Positions 1-4,949 of a stretch of 5,442 nucleotides of DNA are shown here, piece by piece; positions within the stretch are counted from its first letter, which is position 1, and every line of letters starts with the position of its first letter. Under the pieces are notes generated by a model. The model searched no databases, was not told the origin of the DNA, and saw nothing but the letters and a program-made list of their open reading frames with translations. Made by a program: the position numbers and the translations under genes. Source of the DNA: an uncultured Polaromonas sp. (GTDB lineage: Bacteria > Pseudomonadota > Gammaproteobacteria > Burkholderiales > Burkholderiaceae); assembly GCA_946479075.1 (NCBI GenBank), contig CAMLDT010000221.1:1-5442 (forward strand). Direction: 5' to 3'.

Positions 1-901
1 GTTTCGGCCGGATGGTGCCGTAGAACTCGTTTTCGATCTGCAGCAGGCTGGTGGCGAGCTGGTTGTAGTCGCCGCCGGGATTCTGGATGCCGACCGCCTC
101 ATACGCCGGGTAGGGCCGGGTCAGCGCATCCTGCAGCGAGGCGCCGTAACCGTCGAGGTTGTTGTAACTGACCTTGAGCGAGGCCTGCGCGTCGCTCTGG
201 TAGCCGAGCCGGCCCATGCGCAGCGAGGTGCCGTGCGGCATGTACATGGTGCCGCTGCCCAGCGGCTGCAGCTCGTGCTGGCGGCCGGCGACAAAACTGG
301 AACAGACGGCGGGCGACGCACCGAACAGGTAAAGCAGCAAAAACGCATGGCGGCGGAAATTGCGGATCAGCCCGAAATACTCTTCGCTGGATACGCCAGG
401 CAGCGACCAGTTGTAGTGGATGCCGGAGATGGTCTGCATGCGCCGGCCGTAGCGGTGGCCCAGGCCCATGCGGTAAACGCTTTTGGCGCGCCCGACATTG
501 GACGAGCCGTAGCGGCCCAGCGGAATCGTCTCGTCGGTCGGCAGGCCACAGGGCATGCTGGAGACCCATAGCATCTCGTCGCCGACCGCCTGCATCGCGC
601 GGTAAGTGAACTGGTGGATTTGCGTGAGTTCATCCAGCGCCGCGTCGACGCCGTCGGCCAGGCCGCGATGCGCCGCGGTGACCAGCTCGACCTGCGACTC
701 GCTGAAGTCGGTGGTGATGCTGGGGTGCGTGAGCGCTGACCCCAGCGCGGCGGGATGCGGCGTCAGCGCCAGTGCGCCGCCGGGTTGCGCGCGCAGGCTT
801 TCCTTTTCCAGCCCGCGGCGCATGCCTGTCAGCCTGGCAGGGCCCAACGCCCGGAGGCGGTCGCCCAAAAGCGCATCTTCGCGCGCGTGCAAGCTGCTCA
901 T
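1..901 (-). CDS. gshA: Glutamate-cysteine ligase, gamma-proteobacterial type (N-terminal 300 residues; C-terminus beyond left edge)
   Basis: The enzyme catalyses the first step of glutathione synthesis: ATP-dependent joining of L-glutamate to L-cysteine in the cytoplasm. The visible 300 residues match the E. coli-type family block by block. RGLEKESLR (29-37) and TTDFSESQVEL (63-73) supply E32, E34, D65 and E72, the apparent counterparts of the E. coli metal ligands E27, E29, D60 and E67. Further blocks are SMPC (115-118), YGSSNVGR (131-138), MQTISGIHYN (155-164), YLFGASPAVCSS (from 191), TSLRMGRLGY and QIENEFYGTIRPK at the edge. The roughly 20-residue insertion that E. coli carries after HYNFSLP is absent. 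E. coli GshA has about 518 residues, so some 200 are missing here only because the window ends. The ATG at 901 is preceded by the purine-rich AGAGGGAACGAG. No interruption is seen. The esterase lies upstream on the same strand, 253 bp away, probably as a separate transcription unit. Confidence 0.95.
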   Translation of the reverse strand, partial: MSSLHAREDALLGDRLRALGPARLTGMRRGLEKESLRAQPGGALALTPHPAALGSALTHPSITTDFSESQVELVTAAHRGLADGVDAALDELTQIHQFTYRAMQAVGDEMLWVSSMPCGLPTDETIPLGRYGSSNVGRAKSVYRMGLGHRYGRRMQTISGIHYNWSLPGVSSEEYFGLIRNFRRHAFLLLYLFGASPAVCSSFVAGRQHELQPLGSGTMYMPHGTSLRMGRLGYQSDAQASLKVSYNNLDGYGASLQDALTRPYPAYEAVGIQNPGGDYNQLATSLLQIENEFYGTIRPK

Positions 902-1030
902 GTTCTCGTTCCCTCTGAATCTGTGGGTGTGCAAGGTATCACAGCCCGGCCTTGTCTGCAGGCGGCGTGCCGGCCCTTTGCAGGCGGTGCCGGCAGCGGG
1001 CCAGCGCCGGGTTTTCGGGCGAGGCACGTT
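902..1030 (-). promoter_or_regulatory. gshA upstream region with an imperfect direct repeat and a weak -10 candidate
   Basis: This spacer lies just upstream of the gshA start. On the minus strand it reads TGTGATACC about 34 nt before the ATG, which could be an extended -10 element (TG-n-GATACC, 3 of 6 matches). No convincing -35 accompanies it, so the promoter call is weak. On the plus strand, TGCAGGCGGCGTGCCGGC (957-974) is nearly repeated as TGCAGGCGGTGCCGGC (979-994), differing by a 2-base indel. This is either a local duplication or a pair of binding sites. No gene is seen here. Confidence 0.25.
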
Positions 1031-1107
1031 TGCTACATTTTTTATAGCTGCTCGCGCCCGCCAAATAAGGGCTGGAGCCTGTTTTGATGCTCAAAATCCG
1101 CTCCAGG
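1031..1107 (+). repeat. Dispersed intergenic repeat, copy A (ATAGCTG element)
   Basis: The left block TGCTACATTTTTTATAGCTG (1031-1050) matches copy B (4950-4969) at 18 of 20 positions. The right block GGCTGGAG begins 39 nt downstream of the left-block start here and 40 nt downstream in copy B, so both sequence and spacing are shared. The right half folds: CTGGAGC (1072-1078) pairs perfectly with GCTCCAG (1100-1106), and the nested TTTTGA (1082-1087) pairs with TCAAAA (1091-1096) around a TGC loop. It sits between the 3' end of the esterase gene and the 5' end of gshA. From memory, this core resembles a repeat very common between genes in Comamonadaceae; I have not verified this. Mode of spread and function are unknown. 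Confidence 0.75.
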
Positions 1108-1154
1108 GCAGGCCGCCGGGCCCGCACTCCCCGTGCACGCGCGGGCGAAAGCCC
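1072..1154 (-). terminator. Possible terminator region behind the esterase gene
   Basis: Directly after the esterase stop codon, the minus strand reads GGGCTTTCGCCC (1154-1143), a 4-bp GC hairpin. Further on is the larger two-part stem-loop of repeat copy A (1106-1072), followed by CCCTTATTT. Neither structure has a proper U-tract, so intrinsic termination is plausible but weak. The stretch between them also holds competing inverted repeats (GCAC tcccc GTGC, 1124-1136). Confidence 0.25.
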
Positions 1155-1817
1155 CTACGCCAGCACGCGCAACAGCCAGCTGTTCATGTCCGCGATCTCT
1201 TCCATGCAGACCGAATGTTCCATGGCGTAGTCGTGCCAGTCGACCGGGTAGCCCAGGGCCGTCAGCGCCTCCCGTGTGGCGGTGGCCGCCACCAGCGGCA
1301 CCACGCCGTCGCGCCGTCCGTGGCCCAGAAACACCGGCAGGCCGTGGTTGGCGGCGCTGCGTTCGGCGGCCAGCGTGTCGGCCAGCGGCAGGTAACCGGA
1401 CAGGCCGATGATGCCGGCCAATCGTTCGGGGTAACGCAGGCCGGTCATCAGCGCCATGGCGCAGCCCTGCGAGAAGCCGGCGATGACGATGCGGGAAGCC
1501 GGGATGCCGCGTGCGATCTCGCCTTCAATCAGGGTACTGATGCTGGCCTGCGTCTTGCGCAGCCCGGCTTCATCCTGGCGCTGCGTCAGGTCGGCGCCGA
1601 GGATGTCGTACCAGCCTGGCATCTGGTAGCCGCCGTTGATGGTCACCGGGATCACCGGCGCGTTGGGAAACAGGAAACGCACCGGACCGGCGGCGGCCAG
1701 ATCCAGTTGCTGGGCAATGGGCACAAAGTCGCTCCCGTCGGCACCCAGGCCATGCATCAGCAGCACGGTGGCGGTCGGGTTGGCGGCTGTTTCTACTTCG
1801 ATGACGTCAAGAGACAT
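1155..1817 (-). CDS. Carboxylesterase / phospholipase, alpha/beta hydrolase (Abhydrolase_2 family)
   Basis: This 220-aa cytoplasmic hydrolase belongs to the family of Pseudomonas fluorescens carboxylesterase II and of acyl-protein thioesterase, which cleave short-chain carboxylic esters or lysophospholipid and thioester substrates. The oxyanion-loop motif MHGLGADGSDF spans residues 21-31. PVTINGGYQMPGWYD (57-71) is highly typical of the bacterial esterases. The nucleophile elbow GFSQG gives Ser116, HGRRD gives Asp170 and MEHSV gives His201, a complete triad at almost the same positions as in the roughly 218-aa Pseudomonas enzyme. No signal peptide is visible. The ATG at 1817 begins the protein at the family's usual length but has no obvious Shine-Dalgarno sequence. 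A CACAAT hexamer at 1863-1858 on this strand could be its -10. The physiological substrate cannot be read from the sequence. Confidence 0.93.
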   Translation of the reverse strand: MSLDVIEVETAANPTATVLLMHGLGADGSDFVPIAQQLDLAAAGPVRFLFPNAPVIPVTINGGYQMPGWYDILGADLTQRQDEAGLRKTQASISTLIEGEIARGIPASRIVIAGFSQGCAMALMTGLRYPERLAGIIGLSGYLPLADTLAAERSAANHGLPVFLGHGRRDGVVPLVAATATREALTALGYPVDWHDYAMEHSVCMEEIADMNSWLLRVLA

Positions 1818-1857
1818 GGCAGGACCAGAAAAATGAGTGGCAAGGGCCGGACCGGGG

Positions 1858-1863
1858 ATTGTG
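1858..1863 (-). promoter_or_regulatory. Candidate -10 element for the esterase gene
   Basis: The minus strand reads GGCACAATCCCCG across this site. CACAAT matches four of six bases of TATAAT and would place transcription start about 34 nt before the esterase ATG. No good -35 hexamer lies 16-18 nt upstream; the 14-bp palindrome (1867-1880) occupies that spacer instead. The same motif recurs upstream of the DUF4864 gene. Confidence 0.3.
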
Positions 1864-1866
1864 CCT

Positions 1867-1880
1867 GCTGTCCGGACAGC
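1867..1880. promoter_or_regulatory. Perfect 14-bp palindrome in the divergent spacer (possible operator)
   Basis: GCTGTCCGGACAGC is identical to its reverse complement. Beyond one mismatched pair, symmetry continues for two more bases on each side, giving a 20-bp dyad from 1864 to 1883. It lies between the divergent esterase and oxidoreductase-like genes, directly beside the candidate esterase -10, which is a natural place for a dimeric repressor. No regulator gene is adjacent, so its binder is unknown. A chance palindrome is possible in such GC-rich DNA. Confidence 0.35.
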
Positions 1881-1918
1881 CGGGGCGCCATGCGGCTGCT
1901 AACATCGGCCAGCTTTTG

Positions 1919-1924
1919 AAGGGA
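1919..1924 (+). promoter_or_regulatory. Ribosome binding site supporting the CTG start at 1930
   Basis: AAGGGA is the only strong Shine-Dalgarno-like sequence ahead of the oxidoreductase-like gene. It is 5 nt before the CTG codon at 1930 and far too distant (65 nt) from the ATG at 1990. No ATG, GTG or TTG occurs in this frame between the upstream stop at 1900 and the ATG at 1990. Confidence 0.4.
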
Positions 1925-1929
1925 CACCC

Positions 1930-2172
1930 CTGGCTTCCACCCTGCCCGCCTGCCTCGCAGCTCCGCTTGACCGGGCGGCTGCGCTGGCGATGTTCAGCGC
2001 CTTGCGCGCGTCCGCACAGGCCTGCGGCGTGGCGCTGCGCGCGCAGCCGCCCGAGCCCGACAGTTGTTGTGGCCGCGGCTGCAACGGCTGCGTGTGGGAA
2101 AGTTACTACGCTGCCGCGGCCTGCTGGCAGCAGGAGGCACTGATGCGCCTCGGCATGGCGGCGCCAGCTTGA
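1930..2172 (+). CDS. Small Cys-rich oxidoreductase-like domain protein; probable CTG start at 1930 (alternative ATG at 1990)
   Basis: The core PPEPDSCCGRGCNGCVWESY matches the 'oxidoreductase-like protein, N-terminal' domain (Pfam Oxidored-like), a short Cys-rich motif also found in the mitochondrial protein OXLD1. Its biochemical role is not established. Four cysteines (C26, C27, C31 and C34, counted from the ATG) form CC-x3-C-x2-C, suggesting metal binding or redox chemistry. From the ATG at 1990 the product has 60 residues, but no clear ribosome site precedes it. The frame stays open back to a TAA at 1900 and reads LASTLPACLAAPLDRAAALA before that ATG. A good AAGGGA site (1919-1924) stands 5 nt before a CTG at 1930, giving 80 residues. 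I prefer the CTG but am not certain of it. The gene is divergent from the esterase and 93 bp ahead of the next gene. Confidence 0.75.
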   Translation: MASTLPACLAAPLDRAAALAMFSALRASAQACGVALRAQPPEPDSCCGRGCNGCVWESYYAAAACWQQEALMRLGMAAPA

Positions 2173-2197
2173 CTTGGCACCGCACTTGCACGACCAT
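2169..2197 (+). promoter_or_regulatory. Candidate sigma70-type promoter of the 257-aa gene
   Basis: TTGACT (2169-2174, five of six bases of the -35 consensus) overlaps the stop codon of the preceding gene. It is followed after 17 nt by GACCAT (2192-2197, three of six bases of the -10). Transcription would begin about 60 nt before the ATG at 2266. The -10 is poor, so cotranscription with the upstream small gene is an alternative. Confidence 0.25.
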
Positions 2198-2265
2198 CCA
2201 TCCAACAAGGCACAACAGGCGGCAAGCGACATCCGGTCCGCATTGCTGCCAGGGAATTCACAAGC

Positions 2266-3039
2266 ATGAGACAAGCGATCAACAAGCTGCTGGGCCGCAA
2301 ACCGGCGGAAAACGCCAAAGCGGCTGCCCCGGCCGCCGCGATGTCCCGCAGTGAGCGCGCGGAGAGCCGCGACAGCCCGCACACCATCGAGGACAACTCC
2401 GACAACGCCACACGCCGCCAGCTGGTGCAGATGATGCTGCGCGACGGCCTGCGCAAACACGGCATTCCGGCCGGCTGGGTCGAATGCCGCATCCTCGTGG
2501 TCAACAGCCGCAGCCGCGGCCAGGGTCTGTACCTGAACCTGGTGATGCGCCACTGGGACATGTTGCTGCTGACCTACGCCCATGCATTCCAGCAGCAGCT
2601 GCTGTCCGCCATCCATGAATTTGAACCGCAGGCCTCGGTGTGGCTGCACGGGATTTCCTGGGAACTCGACGTGGGCGACAGCTGCCCCTACCTGGACATG
2701 CCGGATCCGTCGATCTGGCTGGACATCCTGGCGTCGGACAAACCGGCAGGGCGTCCCGGCGCGACAGTGCCCCGGCCACGGGCCAAGCCGGCCGCCCCGC
2801 CCGAATTCACGCCCATGCCGGTATCGGCTGCGGCTGCGCCTGCCCCGGTGGCGATGGCCGAATCCGCACCAACGGCGGCGGTGGCCCCGGCGGCCCCGGC
2901 CGGGGGCGAGGAAGATGCCGACGTACTGCGCGATCTGGAACGCATGTTTGCCATCCGCGACGCCAACATCAAGCAGCAGGCTTTCGCCGACACCGCGCCG
3001 GTGGATTTTCAGAACACCGAGCCCACGCAGCGCTCCTGA
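2266..3039 (+). CDS. Hypothetical protein with Ala/Pro-rich linker and acidic helical tail
   Basis: I do not recognise a named family in this 257-aa protein. The start is well supported: AGGGAA (2251-2256) lies 9 nt before the ATG. There is no signal peptide or membrane segment, so it is probably cytoplasmic. Residues 1-48 are basic, then Ala-rich and polar. Residues 49-158 look globular, with an amphipathic helix (RRQLVQMMLRDGLRKHGIP, 50-68), strand-like stretches (WVECRILVVN, 71-80; LYLNLVMRHW, 88-97) and a Trp-rich end (VWLHGISWELDVGDSCPY, 125-142). Residues 162-212 are a low-complexity Ala/Pro/Val linker. Residues 215-239 form a charged, probably helical segment (EEDADVLRDLERMF followed by AIRDANIKQQ). 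This layout of domain, flexible linker and terminal helix suggests an adaptor or interaction protein, but that is inference only. It converges on the SGNH hydrolase gene with 6 bp between the stop codons. Confidence 0.85.
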   Translation: MRQAINKLLGRKPAENAKAAAPAAAMSRSERAESRDSPHTIEDNSDNATRRQLVQMMLRDGLRKHGIPAGWVECRILVVNSRSRGQGLYLNLVMRHWDMLLLTYAHAFQQQLLSAIHEFEPQASVWLHGISWELDVGDSCPYLDMPDPSIWLDILASDKPAGRPGATVPRPRAKPAAPPEFTPMPVSAAAAPAPVAMAESAPTAAVAPAAPAGGEEDADVLRDLERMFAIRDANIKQQAFADTAPVDFQNTEPTQRS

Positions 3040-3045
3040 GGGCGG

Positions 3046-3798
3046 CTAACGCTGCAGCGACGCCAGTTGCCCGGCCAGCCCGGCCTGCGCATTCAATTCG
3101 TCATACCAGAGCCGGTAACCAGCATCGCTGGGGTGCAGGCCGTCTTTGGCATTCAATTCATCGGGGCGCTGGGCAAAAGGATCCTCCTGCTTTTCCTTGA
3201 ACAGCCTGACGTACAGCGCGCCGTTGTCAGCGGCGATTTGCCGCACAAAACCATGCAGGGTTCGGGAGCGCGCCGTCATCAGCCAGGACAGGGGCGGAAA
3301 AAAGAAGGGGGCGCTGCCGACATTGCCTGAAGGCATGAACACCACCAGCCGGGCCTGGGTGCGGGCCAGCGCCGCCACCTGCGCGATCTGCGCCTCCAGC
3401 GCGGCATCCGGCGTGAGGCGGATCACGTCGTTGCCGCCCCCCAGCACCAGGATGGCGTCAAAACGCTCGCCGCCGGCGGCTTCAAGCTGCTGCACGATGT
3501 CCGCAAACTTCGCACCGTCGGCCGCACGGTTGACCACCCTGAGCCGCGGGTGGTCGCGCGCGATCAGCCCGGGCAAACTGGCGTCCGGCGTGGAAGCGCC
3601 GGTGCCCACGGCCGTGCTGTCGCCCACGACCAGCAGGCTGGCGCCCGCGTTCGGTGGCGACACCTGGAAGGCTTCGCTTTGCCGGGCCAGTTCAACCGAC
3701 TGCCGGATGCGCCAGGCGGCGCAGCCCGAAGTGGTCAGGACCGCCAGCGCGGCGATCAGCGAGACGGCGCCGAGTACGGAAGGACGGTGGCGCTTCAT
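3046..3798 (-). CDS. Exported SGNH/GDSL-type hydrolase, probable lipoprotein
   Basis: This 250-aa protein belongs to the SGNH/GDSL esterase-lipase superfamily. The blocks are in order: GDST (59-62) with nucleophile Ser61, a block II-like NRAADGAKFADI with Gly95, GGGND with Asn123, and DGLHPS (219-224) with Asp219 and His222. All four catalytic and oxyanion residues are present. The N-terminus has a basic start (MKRHR), a hydrophobic stretch (8-21) and LTTSGC with Cys26. That resembles a lipobox, although Thr at -3 is unusual, so a cleaved signal peptide or uncleaved anchor is possible. It should act in the periplasm or on the outer membrane; its substrate (lipid, acetylated glycan or other ester) is unknown. 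The ATG lies one base after the tspO stop codon (TGAcATG) with no clear ribosome site of its own, which indicates translational coupling in a tspO-hydrolase operon. Confidence 0.9.
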   Translation of the reverse strand: MKRHRPSVLGAVSLIAALAVLTTSGCAAWRIRQSVELARQSEAFQVSPPNAGASLLVVGDSTAVGTGASTPDASLPGLIARDHPRLRVVNRAADGAKFADIVQQLEAAGGERFDAILVLGGGNDVIRLTPDAALEAQIAQVAALARTQARLVVFMPSGNVGSAPFFFPPLSWLMTARSRTLHGFVRQIAADNGALYVRLFKEKQEDPFAQRPDELNAKDGLHPSDAGYRLWYDELNAQAGLAGQLASLQR

Positions 3799-3799
3799 G

Positions 3800-4204
3800 T
3801 CAGCGGTTCAGCCAGGTGATGCTCAGTTGCAGGACGGTGGCGAACCCGACCCACGCCAGATAGGGAAGGTTGACCAGAGCCACCCAGCGCACGCGGCGCC
3901 AGATCGCGGCCAGGGCCCACACCAGGGTCGCCAGCACCAGCAGGATATCGACGCTCGCCAGCAGGTTGTTTTTCAGGCCGAACTGGATCGGCGTGTAAGC
4001 CAGGTTGAACACCAGGTTCAGGATGAATGGCAGCAAGACGCTGAAGGGCAGGCGGCGCTTGAGGTATTGCAGCAGCACGTAGCCGAAGCTCACCGCAATG
4101 ACGATGTAAAGCACGGTCCAGACCGGCCCGAAAACCGAGGCGGGGGGTGAAAAGAAAGGTTTTTCAAGCTGGGCGTACCACGCCGCGCTGCTGGTGCTGT
4201 CCAT
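3800..4204 (-). CDS. tspO: TspO/MBR family tryptophan-rich membrane protein, short four-helix form
   Basis: TspO/MBR proteins (relatives of the mitochondrial translocator/benzodiazepine receptor) are inner-membrane proteins that bind porphyrins and sterol-like ligands and act in tetrapyrrole and stress responses. The 134-aa product carries the signature WYAQLEKPFFSPPASVFGPVW (9-29), then LY and hydrophobic helices near 27-46, 54-74, 81-101 and 109-130. PYLAWVGFATVLQLS (114-128) is the family's last-helix motif, and seven tryptophans are present. Typical members of about 155-160 aa have an extra helix before the WYxxLxKP motif. Here the protein begins eight residues before that motif, so TM1 is missing. 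I chose the ATG at 4204. An in-frame ATG at 4297 would add only a non-hydrophobic extension (residues such as NHWKAAVIRHLHL), and an in-frame stop lies just beyond it. The ribosome site is weak (CAGG). It is the first gene of an operon with the SGNH hydrolase. Confidence 0.9.
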   Translation of the reverse strand: MDSTSSAAWYAQLEKPFFSPPASVFGPVWTVLYIVIAVSFGYVLLQYLKRRLPFSVLLPFILNLVFNLAYTPIQFGLKNNLLASVDILLVLATLVWALAAIWRRVRWVALVNLPYLAWVGFATVLQLSITWLNR

Positions 4205-4213
4205 GAATGGCCT

Positions 4214-4241
4214 GATGAAGGATGAAGGGTGAAGGTTGAAA
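4214..4241 (-). repeat. Degenerate 7-bp tandem repeat in the tspO leader
   Basis: Four successive heptads on the plus strand read GATGAAG, GATGAAG, GGTGAAG and GTTGAAA. The theme trails off to about 4254 as GTGAGGTGAAGGTGG. On the tspO sense strand this becomes a pyrimidine-rich CTTCATC series ending 10 nt before the start codon. The repeat is purine-rich on one strand only, unlike the surrounding GC-rich DNA. A slippage-prone leader or a protein or sRNA contact site are both possible. Confidence 0.6.
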
Positions 4242-4447
4242 GTGAGGTGAAGGTGGCGGATCACTGCGGCTTTCCAATGATTGTCCAGCCGCCCCATAAG
4301 CCGCGGCGCAGCCGTTCAACGGATTGCCGGGTAGGACGTGGCCGCAAAACCGGTCAGCCTGAATCCGCGCGCCCTGCGCCCACGTATCCATTCAGTGCCT
4401 GGCCGGCCACAGAAGGAACGTGTCAGGTTTTATTTGCAGCGCGCGGG

Positions 4448-4453
4448 CACAAT
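4448..4453 (+). promoter_or_regulatory. Candidate -10 element for the DUF4864 gene
   Basis: CACAAT, in the context GGGCACAATTCCCG, matches TATAAT at four of six bases and lies about 33 nt before the ATG at 4486. The -35 position (AGGTTT) is poor. Essentially the same 13-bp motif precedes the esterase gene on the other strand at a similar distance, which strengthens both calls slightly. Confidence 0.35.
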
Positions 4454-4485
4454 TCCCGAACACCCTCAGCCGACGGAGATTTGCC

Positions 4486-4941
4486 ATGACACGACCGAAC
4501 ACCCGCCACGCCCTGGTGCTCCTGCCGCGCCTGATGGTGGGCGCCGTCCTTGCGCTGGCGCTGTGGCTGCCCGCGCACGCCGCGCCCCTGGCGCCGGCGG
4601 ATGAGCAGGCGGTGCTTGCCACCGTGCAGGGGCAGCTTGCGGCCTTTGCGGCCGACGACGCCAGGAAGGCGTTTTCTTATGCCGCGCCGAATGTGCGTGA
4701 GGCCATGGGCAGTGCCGCCGGTTTCATGACCATGGTGCGCGAAGCCTACCCCGTGGTGTACCGCCCTGCTTCTGTGGCGTTCCTGAAGCCCGAAGACAAG
4801 GGAGGCGAGGCGGTCCAGCGCGTGCAGATGCTGGACGCGGCGGGAGAGGCCTGGCTGGCGATCTACAGCCTGCAACGCGCCGGCAAGGGCTGGCTGATCA
4901 CCGGTTGTGTGGTTGTCCCCAACAAGGGACGCATGGCCTGA
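4486..4941 (+). CDS. Secreted DUF4864-type protein of unknown function
   Basis: The product has 151 residues. Residues 1-32 form a classical signal peptide: basic start, hydrophobic core VLLPRLMVGAVLALALWLPA, and AHA cleavage before Ala33. The mature part resembles the DUF4864 family: an N-terminal helix (ADEQAVLATVQGQLAAFAADD, split around residues 38-58), then KAFSYAAPNVREAMGSAAGFMTMVREAYPVVY (61-92) and strands ending in GWLITGCVVV (135-144). The fold looks like a small alpha+beta barrel of the NTF2/SnoaL kind, but that is inference. No catalytic residues are known for this family. The ATG at 4486 is chosen because ACGGAGA (4473-4479) sits 6 nt ahead and the signal peptide starts there. 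An upstream in-frame ATG at 4420 lacks both. The protein probably acts in the periplasm. It is followed by repeat copy B, so it is likely monocistronic. Confidence 0.87.
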   Translation: MTRPNTRHALVLLPRLMVGAVLALALWLPAHAAPLAPADEQAVLATVQGQLAAFAADDARKAFSYAAPNVREAMGSAAGFMTMVREAYPVVYRPASVAFLKPEDKGGEAVQRVQMLDAAGEAWLAIYSLQRAGKGWLITGCVVVPNKGRMA

Positions 4942-4949
4942 ACCTGTGT

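Larger units (their letters stand above)
4205..4485. other. Divergent intergenic region between tspO and the DUF4864 gene
   Basis: This 281-bp spacer must hold the promoters for both divergent genes. Besides the heptad repeat beside tspO, it contains a TGGCCGGCCA palindrome (4400-4409), an AT-rich patch GTTTTATTTG (4427-4436) and the CACAAT -10 candidate (4448-4453) for the rightward gene. On the tspO strand a GACAAT hexamer (4285-4280) is the best -10, but without a -35. No coding potential of its own is seen. Confidence 0.5.

Noticed and set aside
606..1919. 437-codon open frame on the plus strand
   Set aside because: It lies antisense to gshA and the esterase, both of which match known families residue by residue. 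Its translation is Arg/Ala/Gly/Ser-rich with no recognisable domain, as expected of a GC-rich shadow frame.
1807..2649. 280-codon open frame on the minus strand
   Set aside because: It is antisense to the oxidoreductase-like gene and the 257-aa gene. It has low-complexity composition and no family features, while the plus-strand genes have ribosome sites and a known motif.
3050..3059. CGCTGCAGCG palindrome at the end of the SGNH gene as a shared terminator
   Set aside because: It has no loop and no T-run and lies within the coding sequence (the final SLQR codons).
3146..4150. 334-codon open frame on the plus strand
   Set aside because: It is antisense to the SGNH hydrolase and TspO, both clearly coding. 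No domain is seen in it.
4205..4297. N-terminal extension of TspO from the ATG at 4297
   Set aside because: The 31 added residues are not hydrophobic, span the tandem repeat and do not resemble the missing first helix.
4400..4409. TGGCCGGCCA palindrome in the tspO/DUF4864 spacer
   Set aside because: Ten GC-rich bases of symmetry that do not extend further are expected by chance at this base composition.
4420..4485. Upstream ATG for the DUF4864 gene
   Set aside because: It has no ribosome site, would bury the signal peptide behind 22 residues and would overlap the candidate promoter.
4423..4875. 150-codon open frame on the minus strand
   Set aside because: It is antisense to the signal-peptide-bearing DUF4864 gene. 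Its His/Arg/Gly-rich translation is typical of a shadow.
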